The notes under the pieces are model-generated. The model saw nothing but the letters and a program-made list of their open reading frames with translations. It had not been told where the DNA came from and searched no databases. This document shows positions 7,847-17,989 of a DNA stretch of 64,000 nucleotides, in pieces (positions within the stretch are counted from its first letter, which is position 1; the number at the start of each line of letters is the position of its first letter). The DNA is from Porphyromonas pasteri (GTDB lineage: Bacteria; Bacteroidota; Bacteroidia; Bacteroidales; Porphyromonadaceae). The DNA is taken from contig NZ_BMPU01000001.1 in assembly GCF_014647755.1 (NCBI RefSeq), forward strand, positions 186,001 through 250,000, given 5' to 3'. Made by a program: the position numbers and the translations under genes.

Positions 7847-10141
7847 ATGAAGACTCTAACTAAATGCTTCCTACTCCTCGTAGTACTCCTCTGTAGTGAG
7901 CAAATTCTCTTAGCCCAAACTATCAAAGGCACCGTAGTAGATGCTGAAGGGAAACCTATTGAGTTAGCCCACGTTATTGCTCGTAAGCGTGCGGACAGTA
8001 CCTTCGTAGCTGGCTGTCTGACAGATGCCCAGGGGCGATTTGCTTTTGATGCGCTGTCTGCGACTGAGCATATACTCACCGCCAAGTGTATTGGCTACAA
8101 GGCTCGCACAATAGCAGCTCAGTCGGTCTGTAATATCATACTGGAGGGTGACGCCACCGAACTGTCAGAGGTCGTCGTGCTTAGCTCCTATGTCAAGCGT
8201 TCTCCCTCGGGGGATCTCACTGTGCGCATCCAAGGTAATCCCATTGCTAAAGGGAAGAGCCTCATAGAGACCCTACGCTATATACAGGGAGTAGAGGTGC
8301 TGAGCGGAAACATCTTGGTCAATGGTAAAGACCATACCATCATCTATCTTGGAGATCGCAAGATTACGGCCGAGCAATTACGCTCCATCCCTACCAGTAT
8401 GGTGAAGCATATCGAGGTGATACCCAATGCTGGAGCTTCTTTTGGGCAAGAAGCCCAGGGAGGTATCGTGCGTGTAACTCTTCGACAGAAGGAGGGACTT
8501 ATTGGGGCAATTGGCTTGACTGCACAAGCAGATGGAGAGGGTTTTGTAGATGCCATCCTCACTCCTACGCTACAATATCAGTTTGGTAAGCTATCTGTAT
8601 ATAACAACCTTAAACTGGGGTTGGGGAATTATCGCACAAGGTACAAGCGTCAAGATAACTACGGCTCGCATCATGTAGATCGAAAGTTTCATTCGGATAA
8701 GGAGTCCTTGGCTCTTCACGAGAATTTGGGGCTACAGTATCAGCTTACTCCGACGCAATCCCTGCAAGTTTATGGAGGGCTATATCTGATTAAGGACCAC
8801 ATCAATCAAACGAACCACAACGGGCAGATGCTCAGTCTGAGACAAAAGACCCAAAGCTCTTTTGTCGAAGGCAATGCGGGCTTGCTCTATCGAGCTAATC
8901 TGAATGTCGGGAAAAACTCTTCCTTCTCTACCAAGGTCGAGTATCTCAGTCAGAGCAATAGCGATCATATAGACTATGAGCTCAATACTCATACAGAGAA
9001 TGAACTGAGGCAGAGGCTGTCCTACCTCTATGTGGAGCCTCGTTTAGAACTGAAGTCGAGTAAGGGAAGTAGTGTAAACTTGGGGATTCGCTTTAGCCGT
9101 CTGAGGGATAGAAACGAAATGTCGGGTATCGCCAGCACAATACTCACTCAAGTAAAGCAACAAGACTTCCAGATCTCTGGAGGGGACTTTGCCCCATGGA
9201 TAGAGTACAGCCGCTTGATCGGTCAGCGAGCATTCGTTCAGGTAGGGCTAACCTATCAGCTAACTGATATGAAGTATAGCGATTATCTCAATCGGATTGC
9301 GTCTATCAATAACCGTTATTCGGGTCTGTATCCCAATGTCCAGTTGCAATACATGCTTAACCCGAAGAAGCAGTCTGGCATATCTATAGCTTATCGCCGA
9401 GACTATTCGCTGCCTAATTATGGCTACTATAGCCCTGTGGCTGTCTATCAAAACGAGAAGCTGTATAGCATAGGTAACCAAAATCTAAAGGAAGAAACCT
9501 TTCATTCTGTAGAGGCGAATTACTACATCAATCCCAATTGGATCCTGACTTATAGGCTAAAAAGCGGTGCGAACATCATACATCTGCTTGCTCATCGAGA
9601 TCCCATGCAGCCAGATGTGGTGTACACGAGACCCGAGAATAGTGGCACGAGTCTACAGCACTATGCTTCTCTCTCCTATACAGCCAGTGTGTCGGACTTT
9701 TGGCAGACTAATAATAGGGTCTTTGTGAGACACAACACAGAGAAGAGCCCTGGTAAGACTATCTCCAGTGCTTGGTTGGGCTGGAGTGCCACCCAGCAGT
9801 TTAGATTGAGTAAGACAATGGGACTAACGCTATCGGCTACTGGACAGACAGCAGAGAAGCATCTAAGCCATGAAGTAGGGCTACGCTATGATATAGATGC
9901 AGGTGTCTATATGAGCTTGCTGAATGATCAGCTACAGATCAATCTTGGGGTGCTCAACCTCATTCATAACAGAGCGGTTATGCGTGTCAAAACAGATTTT
10001 GCAGAGCTCGAGCGTACGGATTTGTCTCCTCGTAGACGCCTCAAATTAAGCGTGACATGGCACTTCTCCAGCGGAGATAAGATCAAGCGCAGTAGCTCGC
10101 GTACAGTCAATTCGCCCACCAGAGAGACCCCGACACTGTAA
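7847..10141 (+). CDS. TonB-receptor-like outer-membrane beta-barrel protein 1
   Basis: 764 residues. A signal peptide ends at about residue 24 (LLAQ). A carboxypeptidase-regulatory-like beta-sandwich follows (about 25-105, GTVVDAEGKPIELAHV), then a plug-like domain (about 115-215) and a long aromatic-rich beta-barrel. This fits the outer membrane protein beta-barrel family related to TonB-dependent receptors; no SusC signature or TonB box was recognised. The substrate is unknown. An upstream ATG at 7790 would precede the signal peptide and is rejected. Base composition is visibly more AT-rich than in the neighbouring housekeeping genes, which may indicate recent transfer. Confidence 0.85.
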   Translation: MKTLTKCFLLLVVLLCSEQILLAQTIKGTVVDAEGKPIELAHVIARKRADSTFVAGCLTDAQGRFAFDALSATEHILTAKCIGYKARTIAAQSVCNIILEGDATELSEVVVLSSYVKRSPSGDLTVRIQGNPIAKGKSLIETLRYIQGVEVLSGNILVNGKDHTIIYLGDRKITAEQLRSIPTSMVKHIEVIPNAGASFGQEAQGGIVRVTLRQKEGLIGAIGLTAQADGEGFVDAILTPTLQYQFGKLSVYNNLKLGLGNYRTRYKRQDNYGSHHVDRKFHSDKESLALHENLGLQYQLTPTQSLQVYGGLYLIKDHINQTNHNGQMLSLRQKTQSSFVEGNAGLLYRANLNVGKNSSFSTKVEYLSQSNSDHIDYELNTHTENELRQRLSYLYVEPRLELKSSKGSSVNLGIRFSRLRDRNEMSGIASTILTQVKQQDFQISGGDFAPWIEYSRLIGQRAFVQVGLTYQLTDMKYSDYLNRIASINNRYSGLYPNVQLQYMLNPKKQSGISIAYRRDYSLPNYGYYSPVAVYQNEKLYSIGNQNLKEETFHSVEANYYINPNWILTYRLKSGANIIHLLAHRDPMQPDVVYTRPENSGTSLQHYASLSYTASVSDFWQTNNRVFVRHNTEKSPGKTISSAWLGWSATQQFRLSKTMGLTLSATGQTAEKHLSHEVGLRYDIDAGVYMSLLNDQLQINLGVLNLIHNRAVMRVKTDFAELERTDLSPRRRLKLSVTWHFSSGDKIKRSSSRTVNSPTRETPTL

Positions 10142-10183
10142 GGCTTGATACTATCCCTCCCCTCGCAAGTATAGTCAGCAAGC

Positions 10184-10217
10184 CCCCTGATGCATGCAAA
10201 TAGCCGTGCATCAGGGG
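10184..10217 (+). terminator. terminator after receptor 1
   Basis: Stem CCCCTGATGCA (10184-10194) with TGCATCAGGGG (10207-10217), then TCTCTTTCTTT. It is homologous to the hairpin at 7532-7569. Confidence 0.75.
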
Positions 10218-10225
10218 TCTCTTTC

Positions 10226-10264
10226 TTTGCGCCTTTCTTGTATGTATGTATTTCACTAAGTTTG
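10226..10264 (+). promoter_or_regulatory. lipoprotein/receptor promoter with GTAT tract (3 units)
   Basis: TTTG at 10226-10229, three GTAT units at 10240-10251, and TAAGTTTG at 10257-10264. The spacer is 27 bp, 20 bp (five units) shorter than in copy 1. See the 7575-7633 entry for the inferred switching mechanism. Confidence 0.6.
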
Positions 10265-10318
10265 TGGTAGACATCGAGTCTACACCACAAGCGTCTTACC
10301 ATAACTCACGACACCATT

Positions 10319-10999
10319 ATGAAGAAGAGAAGCCTTCATAGTCTATTCGCCTGTCTCTGTGTGAGCGCCCTCGCCTCATGCGGTAGCCAGCGGGCGCTCT
10401 GCTTTGCCCCACAAACCACCCTCGACACAAGCACCAACACGATCAAGGTCGCTGATCAGCCCGTCTTCAAGGTATCTACCTCGGTGCTGAACCTCAAGGA
10501 GGAGCAACTTGCGCTGAACAAGGAAGCGCTACCGAAGGAGCGGGCAGCGTATATCGCCTCCATTCTCAAGGAATGCCATTCAGATCAGGATACCATCATC
10601 GCTGCTTCGCCGAGCTTCACCCTCGTAAAGAGCACGGGCACTCATAGTAAGCGTTATGTCGGCTATATGTATAGCTATCAGCTCGACTTCGAGTCAGGGC
10701 GCTGGGTCCGCATAGGTCTTGATGCCGCAACGGAGAGTGCACCGACGATGGATGGAGTGTGTGGATTTCTACGGAGGGTCTATGTGATCAAGCGGAGGAA
10801 TCGCGTGATCGTCAAGGATTCTTTCGGAGATATCGCCATTGTCTATGTCCTACAGGGGCGGGATAGCAAAACTCCTTTCAGCCACACCTCTGCTTGGCGA
10901 CCCGCCGACATCTCCGCTATGATTTCGACAGCGTACTATATCCAGAGGGAGTTCGATCCCAAGAGCCATGCCGTAGCGACTGGGAGATACGTGAAGTAA
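10319..10999 (+). CDS. putative lipoprotein of unknown function
   Basis: 226 residues. A type II signal peptide with lipobox LASC (Cys21) is followed by a soluble domain with no family I recognise. The mid-region has a YSYQLDFESGRWVRIGLD strand-rich stretch. It ends 12 bases before the start of receptor 2 and shares its promoter, so it probably works with that receptor at the outer membrane, like other lipoprotein/TonB-receptor pairs. The first receptor upstream keeps only a broken remnant of this gene. Confidence 0.75.
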   Translation: MKKRSLHSLFACLCVSALASCGSQRALCFAPQTTLDTSTNTIKVADQPVFKVSTSVLNLKEEQLALNKEALPKERAAYIASILKECHSDQDTIIAASPSFTLVKSTGTHSKRYVGYMYSYQLDFESGRWVRIGLDAATESAPTMDGVCGFLRRVYVIKRRNRVIVKDSFGDIAIVYVLQGRDSKTPFSHTSAWRPADISAMISTAYYIQREFDPKSHAVATGRYVK

Positions 11000-11011
11000 A
11001 TCCGCTAAGCC

Positions 11012-13324
11012 ATGAAGAAGCTATTCACCATCGTCCTCTGCTGCCTCTGCGCTCAGATCACGCTACTCTCGCAGATCATATACTCGGGGCGGGCCATCTC
11101 GTCCGAAGACAAGACGCCGATTCCCCTGGCCAACATCGTCCTCTTAGCGCAAGACTCCTCCTTCATCGCTGGTGGGGTCACCGACGAGCTCGGGCGCTAT
11201 TCGATCACGACGGAGCAAGGGAAAGTCCCGCAGTGGATACGAGCGACCTGCATCGGCTATGAGGATCTACTGCGACCTATCAGCCGCTACCCTCGGGAAG
11301 GTGCGGAGCTCATCTTAGAGGTACAGACCAATCAGCTGCAGGATGTGACGGTTCGGGCGAAGCGCAAAGCCTTCAAGCTGAAGGATGGTGCATTCGTTGC
11401 CAATGTCTCGGCGGTGCCTTCACTCAGGAATAGCGGTTCGATAGATAACCTCCTGAACCGTATACCCTTCGTGCAGGGATCGGACGGATCCTATTCGGTG
11501 CTCGGCACGGGTGGTGAGGCTACCCTCTACCTGGATGGTCAGCGGGTGCAGGACGCAAGTATCCTGAAGCACCTACGCTCCCAAGATATCGCGAGTGTCG
11601 AAGTCATCAATACCCCTGGAGCCCAGTATAAGGCATCTACGAAGTCGGTGATCAAGATCCACACGATCAAGAAGCAGAATATGACCAGCCTCTCTGCTTC
11701 GCAATACGCCCTCCTGCAGCATCGCCTCAGCACCTATACCGGAGTCAACGTCGCTCACTCTAGCGCTCGGACTTATTGGACCCTCAATGCGGGCTACAGC
11801 CACACGGCTATAGCCAGCGGGAATACAGACTACTACGCCCTACGTAATGCAGGGGGGAGCCTGTCGGAGACCTCCAGCACCTTGGATATGACCAACCGAA
11901 GTGACTTCTTCATGGGTGGCTTAAGTCTGAATATATCCCCAGCTAAGGAGACGAACATCGGCTTTGTCTCCAACCTCAAGGTGAGTGCTGTGAAGTTCGA
12001 TGTCGCTTCTGAGGGGCTGATCCACAAGGAGAGCGGGATCGTACGCCTGAATACTCCCTATACCTCCCAAATAGATTCACGTCCCTACAAATCCACTTCT
12101 AGCCTCTATTACAATGGGAAGATAGGGACGACGAGTGTGAATGTCACCGATGAGATCCTTCTGGGGAGTGCGACGAAGTCCTCCGTATACGACGAGGTAG
12201 GTACTTCGGCCTCTGTGAAGACTCTAGGGACGCAGCGCTATGCGATGAATTCGCTGATGCTGTCCTTCCAGACACCCATCAAGGGAGTGAAGCTAGGCTA
12301 CGGCGCCGAGGTGACGATGAGCTTCAATAGGAATGAGCTCCAGAAGACGGAGCAGGGTATAGCGACGGATGTCTCCGGCTCTACGGTCAAGAATGGGCAG
12401 ACACTCCTCTCCTCCTTCTTCGACGTAAGAGCCCAGTGGCTCGGCCTCGCATGGTATGCTGGTCTGCGCTACGAATACGAATCCTCTTCGTATACTCAAG
12501 GGGGCGTGCTTATGGCTCGTCAGAAGCCTTCTCCACACTTCCTGAGCCCCAGTATCTCTCTGTCTTATTCAGGGGAAGACCTTAGAGCGACCCTTTCTTA
12601 TCGTAAGAGCCTCAACCGACCAGCGTACTCGTCCTTGAATAACTTTACTCTCATCGAGAACCAGTACGTCTACCAGCAGGGCAACCCCTTCCTACTCAAT
12701 GAGACCAATGATGCCCTACAGCTCCTCGGCACGTACAAGACGCTCTCCTTCAGCGCCAGCTATAACTACATTCGGAATACGGCGACCACAGCGCTAGCCC
12801 GCCACGAGACTAAGGACGACGTGGTGCTCAAGCGTGTGATCAGTATCCCCAGCTATTCGACGCTCTCGCTGGGGCTGGAGTGGAGTGATTCATTCGGTCC
12901 GTACTCTCCATCAATAGAGGTGGGATTCCAAAAGCAGCTCCTCAAGTACAGTGGCTTGACCTTCGATCGCCCGATGCTGGAGCTCTCGACAAGCCATTAT
13001 GTAGAGCTGGGGAAGGGCTGGAGTGTGAACGCTGACGCCAGCTACTCAAGTAGAAGGCATCACCTCTTCAATGAGTACTCTGCTCAGTGGAGCTACAGCC
13101 TGATGCTATCCAAGGAGGTCGGGAACTTCACCTTTGACCTCAGCCTGCAGAACCTCTTCCTTGACAACAAGCATTACAAGACACGCAGGATGGCCGGCAT
13201 CTTTGCGCAGGAGATCGAAGCGCAGGACTTCTCGGGCGTCGGCTTGAATGTCTCCTACCGCATCCATTCCCTCAAGGCAGCCTACCGCAACAAGAAGGCC
13301 AGCAGCGAAGGGCAGCGCTTTTAG
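11012..13324 (+). CDS. TonB-receptor-like outer-membrane beta-barrel protein 2
   Basis: 770 residues with the same domain order as the protein at 7847: signal peptide to about residue 20, carboxypeptidase-regulatory-like domain (about 22-105, with GGVTDELGRYS), plug-like region with LYLDGQRVQD, and a C-terminal barrel. The two share the CIGY segment and overall plan but have diverged greatly, and this gene has the GC-rich codon use of the core genome. It is translated directly after the lipoprotein gene. The substrate is not predictable from sequence. Confidence 0.85.
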   Translation: MKKLFTIVLCCLCAQITLLSQIIYSGRAISSEDKTPIPLANIVLLAQDSSFIAGGVTDELGRYSITTEQGKVPQWIRATCIGYEDLLRPISRYPREGAELILEVQTNQLQDVTVRAKRKAFKLKDGAFVANVSAVPSLRNSGSIDNLLNRIPFVQGSDGSYSVLGTGGEATLYLDGQRVQDASILKHLRSQDIASVEVINTPGAQYKASTKSVIKIHTIKKQNMTSLSASQYALLQHRLSTYTGVNVAHSSARTYWTLNAGYSHTAIASGNTDYYALRNAGGSLSETSSTLDMTNRSDFFMGGLSLNISPAKETNIGFVSNLKVSAVKFDVASEGLIHKESGIVRLNTPYTSQIDSRPYKSTSSLYYNGKIGTTSVNVTDEILLGSATKSSVYDEVGTSASVKTLGTQRYAMNSLMLSFQTPIKGVKLGYGAEVTMSFNRNELQKTEQGIATDVSGSTVKNGQTLLSSFFDVRAQWLGLAWYAGLRYEYESSSYTQGGVLMARQKPSPHFLSPSISLSYSGEDLRATLSYRKSLNRPAYSSLNNFTLIENQYVYQQGNPFLLNETNDALQLLGTYKTLSFSASYNYIRNTATTALARHETKDDVVLKRVISIPSYSTLSLGLEWSDSFGPYSPSIEVGFQKQLLKYSGLTFDRPMLELSTSHYVELGKGWSVNADASYSSRRHHLFNEYSAQWSYSLMLSKEVGNFTFDLSLQNLFLDNKHYKTRRMAGIFAQEIEAQDFSGVGLNVSYRIHSLKAAYRNKKASSEGQRF

Positions 13325-13412
13325 CCCACCTCCCATCCACACCCCGACGAAGCCCTTACCCTCCTCCTATGACGAAGGGTAGGGGATTACCCTCATTCCC
13401 TTAGGTATAGAA

Positions 13413-13451
13413 AAAGGGTGCAAATCGCTTGCGATTTGCACCCTTTCTTTT
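13413..13451. terminator. terminator after receptor 2
   Basis: A perfect 16-bp stem (13413-13428 with 13431-13446) with a 2-base gap at the apex, followed by CTTTTTC. The A-rich left flank makes it potentially bidirectional. Confidence 0.8.
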
Positions 13452-13797
13452 TCAGCGGGGAGAGGCTCTTTCTCTTGAACTATCATAGACGCTTGTTTGA
13501 TGTCAAAGTGCTTTTTATCAGTATGTATATGAGGATGTCGTGCAAATCTACCTCTCATTGCTCGTACCTTCTTGCCTTGAAAATCGGAGTCTTTAGGCTG
13601 AGAAGTTCAAGGGAGGAAAGTGCAAGCTGTGAAGAGATGGCCTTGCGCAATGGGCTCAATAGTGTTTCATACCACGACCCTATATTGGAGCCTGCAGATA
13701 TGCTCCGAAGGATAGCTATATAATTCGTATCTTTGCCACTACTTGTAGCCATTGTATAGATATGGAAGGTCTACAAGTAAATGTTCACTGTACAACA
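13452..13797 (+). promoter_or_regulatory. glucosaminidase upstream region with -7 element
   Basis: TATCTTTG at 13728-13735 fits the -7 consensus; no clear -33 is seen. The rest of 13452-13727 holds no convincing gene: an open frame of 101 codons at 13418-13723 begins inside the terminator hairpin and has no recognisable protein character. Confidence 0.6.
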
Positions 13798-14751
13798 ATG
13801 ATGAGAATCAGCCATTCCGTTATATATCGACTGAGCTTGGCTCTTGCTGTGGCTCTCCTCTTCGGGGGGCTTGAGGCTTTTGCCCAGGTGCTACGCAAGC
13901 CAACCTTCATGGATTATATCCGCACTTACGAAGCCGAGGCCAGACGTCAGATGAGTCGTCATGCGATCCCTGCCAGTATCACCTTGGCCCAAGGGCTTAT
14001 AGAAACGGGTGCAGGGACGAGCACCTTGGCCCGAGATCACAATAACCACTTCGGTATCAAGTGTCACTCGACCTGGTCAGGTAAGCGTACCTACCACCGA
14101 GATGACAACCCCAATGACTGCTTCCGTAGCTACCCTTCGGCGAAGGAGAGCTTTGATGACCACTCCCAGTTCCTCAAGGCGCGTCGCTATCAGCGCCTCT
14201 TCGCTCTTCGCTACGATGACTATCGCGGTTGGGCTAAGGGCTTGCAGCTCTGTGGGTATGCTACGAATAAGGGCTATGCAAATATGCTGATCAAGGTCAT
14301 CGAAGACTATGAGCTTTATGCCTTTGACCGAGGCGAGTATCCTACGTGGTACTCAGGTCGTCCTGCGCCTGCTCGTCGTCCTGCAGAGGCACAGCGCAGC
14401 TACGACAGACCTATGCGCCCCTCCTATATCAGCTATGGCCTCCTCTATGTGCTCGCTGACCAGAACGATACCTATGAGCGTATCGCAGCAGACATGGGGA
14501 TCTCCGCAAAGAAGCTGGCTAAGTACAATGATACTCCTGAGGACTATCCTCTCAATGAGGGAGACGTCGTCTACCTTGAGCCAAAGAACAAGGAGGCTTC
14601 TGCTCGCTACACTACCTATACCGTCCGCGTAGGGGACTCGATGCATGACATCTCCCAGCGCTATGGTATCCGGCTTGATCGACTCTACAAACTCAATAAT
14701 AAGGATGCTGACTACGCCCCCGAGGAAGGGGATGTGCTCCGCCTCCGCTAA
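13798..14751 (+). CDS. LysM-containing N-acetylglucosaminidase (GH73-like cell-wall hydrolase)
   Basis: 317 residues, exported. A signal peptide (about 1-30, ending AFAQ) precedes a GH73/FlgJ-type glucosaminidase domain (about 40-180) with the general-acid context GLIETGAGTS and a FGIKCHSTWSGK segment. Two LysM-like repeats follow (about 210-260 and 275-317; VGDSMHDISQRYGI). It should cleave peptidoglycan glycan strands. The start is 13798 or the adjacent 13801; an ATG at 13762 would add 12 residues before the signal peptide. purM follows after 30 bases. Confidence 0.88.
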   Translation: MMRISHSVIYRLSLALAVALLFGGLEAFAQVLRKPTFMDYIRTYEAEARRQMSRHAIPASITLAQGLIETGAGTSTLARDHNNHFGIKCHSTWSGKRTYHRDDNPNDCFRSYPSAKESFDDHSQFLKARRYQRLFALRYDDYRGWAKGLQLCGYATNKGYANMLIKVIEDYELYAFDRGEYPTWYSGRPAPARRPAEAQRSYDRPMRPSYISYGLLYVLADQNDTYERIAADMGISAKKLAKYNDTPEDYPLNEGDVVYLEPKNKEASARYTTYTVRVGDSMHDISQRYGIRLDRLYKLNNKDADYAPEEGDVLRLR

Positions 14752-14781
14752 CCTTCACTCGGCACCAGATCCGACAAACTT

Positions 14782-15948
14782 ATGAACGAGCGCTATATGC
14801 AGCGCGGCGTCTCAGCCTCTAAGGAGGATGTGCATGCTGCCATCCGCAACGTAGACAAGGGCCTTTATCCTAAGGCTTTCTGTAAGATCATCCCCGATAT
14901 CCTCGGGGGAGATGAAGCCTATTGTAACATCATGCATGCAGATGGTGCGGGCACGAAGTCTTCGCTGGCCTACATCTATTGGCGTGAGACGGGTGACCTC
15001 TCTGTCTGGAAGGGTATAGCACAGGATGCGCTGATCATGAATATCGACGACCTGCTGTGTGTGGGGGCTGTCGATGGCATCCTCGTCTCCTCGACGATTG
15101 GGCGCAACAAGCATCTCATCCCTGGTGAGGTCATCGCTGCGATCATCAATGGTACAGAGGAGCTCCTTGCTGAGCTTCGTGCTCAAGGTATTGGTGTCTA
15201 TGCCACGGGTGGTGAGACGGCTGACGTCGGTGACCTCGTACGTACGATCATCGTAGATAGTACGGTCACCTGCCGTATGAAGCGCAGTGATGTCATCGAC
15301 AATGCTCGTATTCAGGCTGGTGATGTCATCGTCGGGCTGGCTTCCTTCGGGCAGTCCTCGTATGAGACCTCCTACAATGGCGGGATGGGGAGCAATGGGC
15401 TGACTTCTGCTCGTCATGATGTGCTGGAGCACTCACTCTCAAAGCGCTACCCTGAGAGCTACGACGCTGCTACGCCCGATGAGTTGGTCTACAGTGGCTC
15501 GAAGGCTCTTACCGAAGCTATCGCTGGTACGCCACTGGATGCGGGGCGCCTGATCCTCTCTCCTACGCGTACCTATGCTCCGATCATCAAGGCGATCCTT
15601 GATGAGCTTCGTCCTGAGATCCATGGTATGGTACACTGCTCCGGTGGTGCTCAAACTAAGGTGCTACACTTCGTCGAAGGCAAGCACGTGATCAAGGATA
15701 ATATGTTCGCTATTCCACCACTCTTCGAGTTGATCCAGAAGGAGAGCGGTACACCTTGGGCCGAGATGTACAAGGTATTTAACATGGGCCATCGTATGGA
15801 GCTCTACGTCTCCGCCGAACATGCTGCCCGTATCATCGAGATCTCCGAGAGCTTCGGGGTACCAGCCCAGATCATCGGGCGTGTCGAAGCTGCAGAGAAG
15901 AATCACCTCACTATCCACTCCCCATTCGGAGTGCTTAACTACGAATAA
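14782..15948 (+). CDS. purM: phosphoribosylformylglycinamidine cyclo-ligase (AIR synthase)
   Basis: Fifth step of purine synthesis: ATP-dependent ring closure of FGAM to AIR. 388 residues. Hallmarks are DGAGTKSSLAY near residue 55, the metal/ATP segment NIDDLLCVGA near 90, ATGGETADVGD near 135 and a C-terminal FNMGHRMELYV. It is the somewhat divergent, longer PurM seen in Bacteroidota. It starts 30 bases after the glucosaminidase and ends 20 bases before prfA, in a long same-strand run. Confidence 0.9.
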   Translation: MNERYMQRGVSASKEDVHAAIRNVDKGLYPKAFCKIIPDILGGDEAYCNIMHADGAGTKSSLAYIYWRETGDLSVWKGIAQDALIMNIDDLLCVGAVDGILVSSTIGRNKHLIPGEVIAAIINGTEELLAELRAQGIGVYATGGETADVGDLVRTIIVDSTVTCRMKRSDVIDNARIQAGDVIVGLASFGQSSYETSYNGGMGSNGLTSARHDVLEHSLSKRYPESYDAATPDELVYSGSKALTEAIAGTPLDAGRLILSPTRTYAPIIKAILDELRPEIHGMVHCSGGAQTKVLHFVEGKHVIKDNMFAIPPLFELIQKESGTPWAEMYKVFNMGHRMELYVSAEHAARIIEISESFGVPAQIIGRVEAAEKNHLTIHSPFGVLNYE

Positions 15949-15968
15949 TAGCTACTCAATAGACCTAA

Positions 15969-17057
15969 ATGGCAACGGAAAACGACCTGCTCAGCCGGAT
16001 CGAAGGCTTGGAAATACGCTTCCAAGAGATCACTTCGCTTATCACCGCACCAGATATCATCGCCGATCAGAAGCGCTTCATGAAGCTCAGCAAGGAGTAT
16101 CGTGACCTGGAGCGCATCCTTGATAAGGGTAAGGAATATCGTAACCTCCTCGGGAATATCCAGGAGGGGCGCGATACACTGGAGGCTGAGAGCGATCCAG
16201 AGCTCCGTGTGATGGCGCGTGAGATGATGCAGGAGGCTGAGCAGCGTATCCCTTCGCTCGAAGAGGAGATCAAGCTTCTCTTGATCCCCGCTGACCCCGA
16301 GGATGCGAAGAACGTCGTCATGGAGATCCGCGGAGGTACGGGCGGTGACGAAGCGGCTCTCTTCGCAGGTGACCTCTATAAGATGTATGTACGCTACTGC
16401 GAAGGTCGTGGCTGGACTACTGAGGTTACGAGTATGAGCGAGGGTACTGCTGGGGGCTACAAGGAAATCATCTTCACGGTCACGGGAGATGGCGTCTATG
16501 GGATCCTCAAGTATGAGAGCGGTGTGCACCGTGTGCAACGTGTCCCAGAGACTGAGACTCAGGGACGTGTGCATACCTCCGCTGCTTCGGTAGCTGTGCT
16601 CCCAGAAGCTGAAGAGGTAGACGTCGTCCTTAATCCTGCCGATATCGAGATGCAGACTGCTCGCTCAGGTGGTGCTGGTGGGCAGAACGTCAATAAGGTC
16701 GAGACGAAGGTCCAGCTGACCCACAAGCCTACGGGTATCGTCGTCGTCTGTCAGCAGGCGCGTACGCAGCTGGCAAACCGAGAGCTGGCTATGCAGATGC
16801 TCCGTACGAAGCTCTATGATATCGAGCTTACCAAGCATAATGAAGAGATCGCAGCACGTCGTAAGACGATGGTCTCTACGGGGGACCGCTCAGCCAAGAT
16901 CCGTACCTATAACTATCCTCAGGGGCGTGTGACCGATCACCGCATCAACCTCACCCTCTACAATCTCTCCGCCATCATGTCGGGTGAGATCCAACCTATC
17001 ATTGACGAACTTATCATCGCCGAGAATATCGAGCGAATGAAGGAAGCCGCCCTCTAA
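15969..17057 (+). CDS. prfA: peptide chain release factor 1
   Basis: Terminates translation at UAG and UAA. 362 residues, normal length. The stop-codon-recognition tripeptide is PET ([10 protein letters not shown]), matching the PxT class of RF1 rather than the SPF/SPY class of RF2. The GGQ peptidyl-hydrolysis motif is in [16 protein letters not shown] long coiled N-terminal domain precedes it. pyrF follows after 69 bases. Confidence 0.96.
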   Translation: MATENDLLSRIEGLEIRFQEITSLITAPDIIADQKRFMKLSKEYRDLERILDKGKEYRNLLGNIQEGRDTLEAESDPELRVMAREMMQEAEQRIPSLEEEIKLLLIPADPEDAKNVVMEIRGGTGGDEAALFAGDLYKMYVRYCEGRGWTTEVTSMSEGTAGGYKEIIFTVTGDGVYGILKYESGVHRVQRVPETETQGRVHTSAASVAVLPEAEEVDVVLNPADIEMQTARSGGAGGQNVNKVETKVQLTHKPTGIVVVCQQARTQLANRELAMQMLRTKLYDIELTKHNEEIAARRKTMVSTGDRSAKIRTYNYPQGRVTDHRINLTLYNLSAIMSGEIQPIIDELIIAENIERMKEAAL

Positions 17058-17126
17058 CACATCATCATAAGTACAGGTTAGAAGGGGGCTACCTCCTTAT
17101 TTCTAACTCCATAGCATACCGAGATT

Positions 17127-17966
17127 ATGACAAGAGACGAACTATTTGAGAACATCAAGAGGAAGAAGTCCTTCCTCTGTGTCGGGCTGGATACGGATGT
17201 CCGTAAGATCCCTCAGTTCCTCCTCGACGAGGATGATCCCATCTTCGCCTTCAATAAGCGGATCATCGATGCTACTGCACACCTGTGCGTAGCCTACAAG
17301 CCCAACCTCGCTTTCTATGAAAGTATGGGCTCCTTCGGCTTGCAAGCCTTTGAGAAGACCGTGGCCTATATCCAGTCAGAGTATCCCGATCAGTTCATCA
17401 TCGCTGATGCTAAGCGTGGTGATATCGGTAATACGAGCGATATGTATGCCCGCAGCTTCTTTGAGCACCTCAAGGTCGATGCGCTTACCGTAGCTCCTTA
17501 TATGGGAAGTGATAGCGTCTTGCCCTTCCTCAAGTATGCTGGGCGCTGGGTGATCCTTCTTGCTCTTACCTCCAATGCTGGAGCTTCAGACTTCCAGATG
17601 CTCCCCATCAATGGCGGTGACGAAGCCCTTTTTGAGCGCGTCCTACGTACCAGTACCGAGTGGGGCAATAGCGATCAGCTGATGTATGTCGTCGGTGCTA
17701 CCAAGGCTGATATGCTGGAGCGTGTACGTGCTATCGTCCCTGATGCCTTCCTCCTGGTCCCTGGCGTTGGCTCGCAGAACGGGAGTCTCGAGGATGTAGC
17801 TCGCTTTGGCCTGAATAGCCAATGTGGTCTCCTTGTGAATGCCTCACGTAGCATCATCTATGCTGACAATACGGAGGCCTTCGCCAATGCCGCAGCAGCC
17901 GAAGCCGAGGCTCTACGTCGCCAGATGGCTGAGATCCTTATTAAGAACAAGCTTATCGAGGCCTAA
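17127..17966 (+). CDS. pyrF: orotidine 5'-phosphate decarboxylase (type 2)
   Basis: Last step of UMP synthesis. 279 residues, the length of the long type-2 subfamily. The catalytic Asp-Lys-Asp cluster is in [11 protein letters not shown] near residue 97, substrate binding in the N-terminal VGLDTD, and phosphate binding in VPGVGSQNG. It lies between prfA and the lipid A genes, 23 bases before lpxD. Confidence 0.94.
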   Translation: MTRDELFENIKRKKSFLCVGLDTDVRKIPQFLLDEDDPIFAFNKRIIDATAHLCVAYKPNLAFYESMGSFGLQAFEKTVAYIQSEYPDQFIIADAKRGDIGNTSDMYARSFFEHLKVDALTVAPYMGSDSVLPFLKYAGRWVILLALTSNAGASDFQMLPINGGDEALFERVLRTSTEWGNSDQLMYVVGATKADMLERVRAIVPDAFLLVPGVGSQNGSLEDVARFGLNSQCGLLVNASRSIIYADNTEAFANAAAAEAEALRRQMAEILIKNKLIEA

Positions 17967-17989
17967 GCCCAGTCCGAGACAGACCGTAT

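Larger units (their letters stand above)
10168..10430 (+). repeat. duplicated promoter/lipoprotein-start cassette, copy 2
   Basis: Counterpart of 7524-7830, here with an intact lipoprotein gene. The leader carries TTTGTGGTAGAC and GTCTACACCACAA (10261-10290), which can form a hairpin at or near the predicted transcription start. In copy 1 the same arms are kept although the loop is 16 bases longer. Confidence 0.85.

Noticed and set aside
13418-13723. 101-codon open frame between receptor 2 and the glucosaminidase
   Set aside because: Starts within a terminator hairpin, has no ribosome-binding context and no family resemblance.
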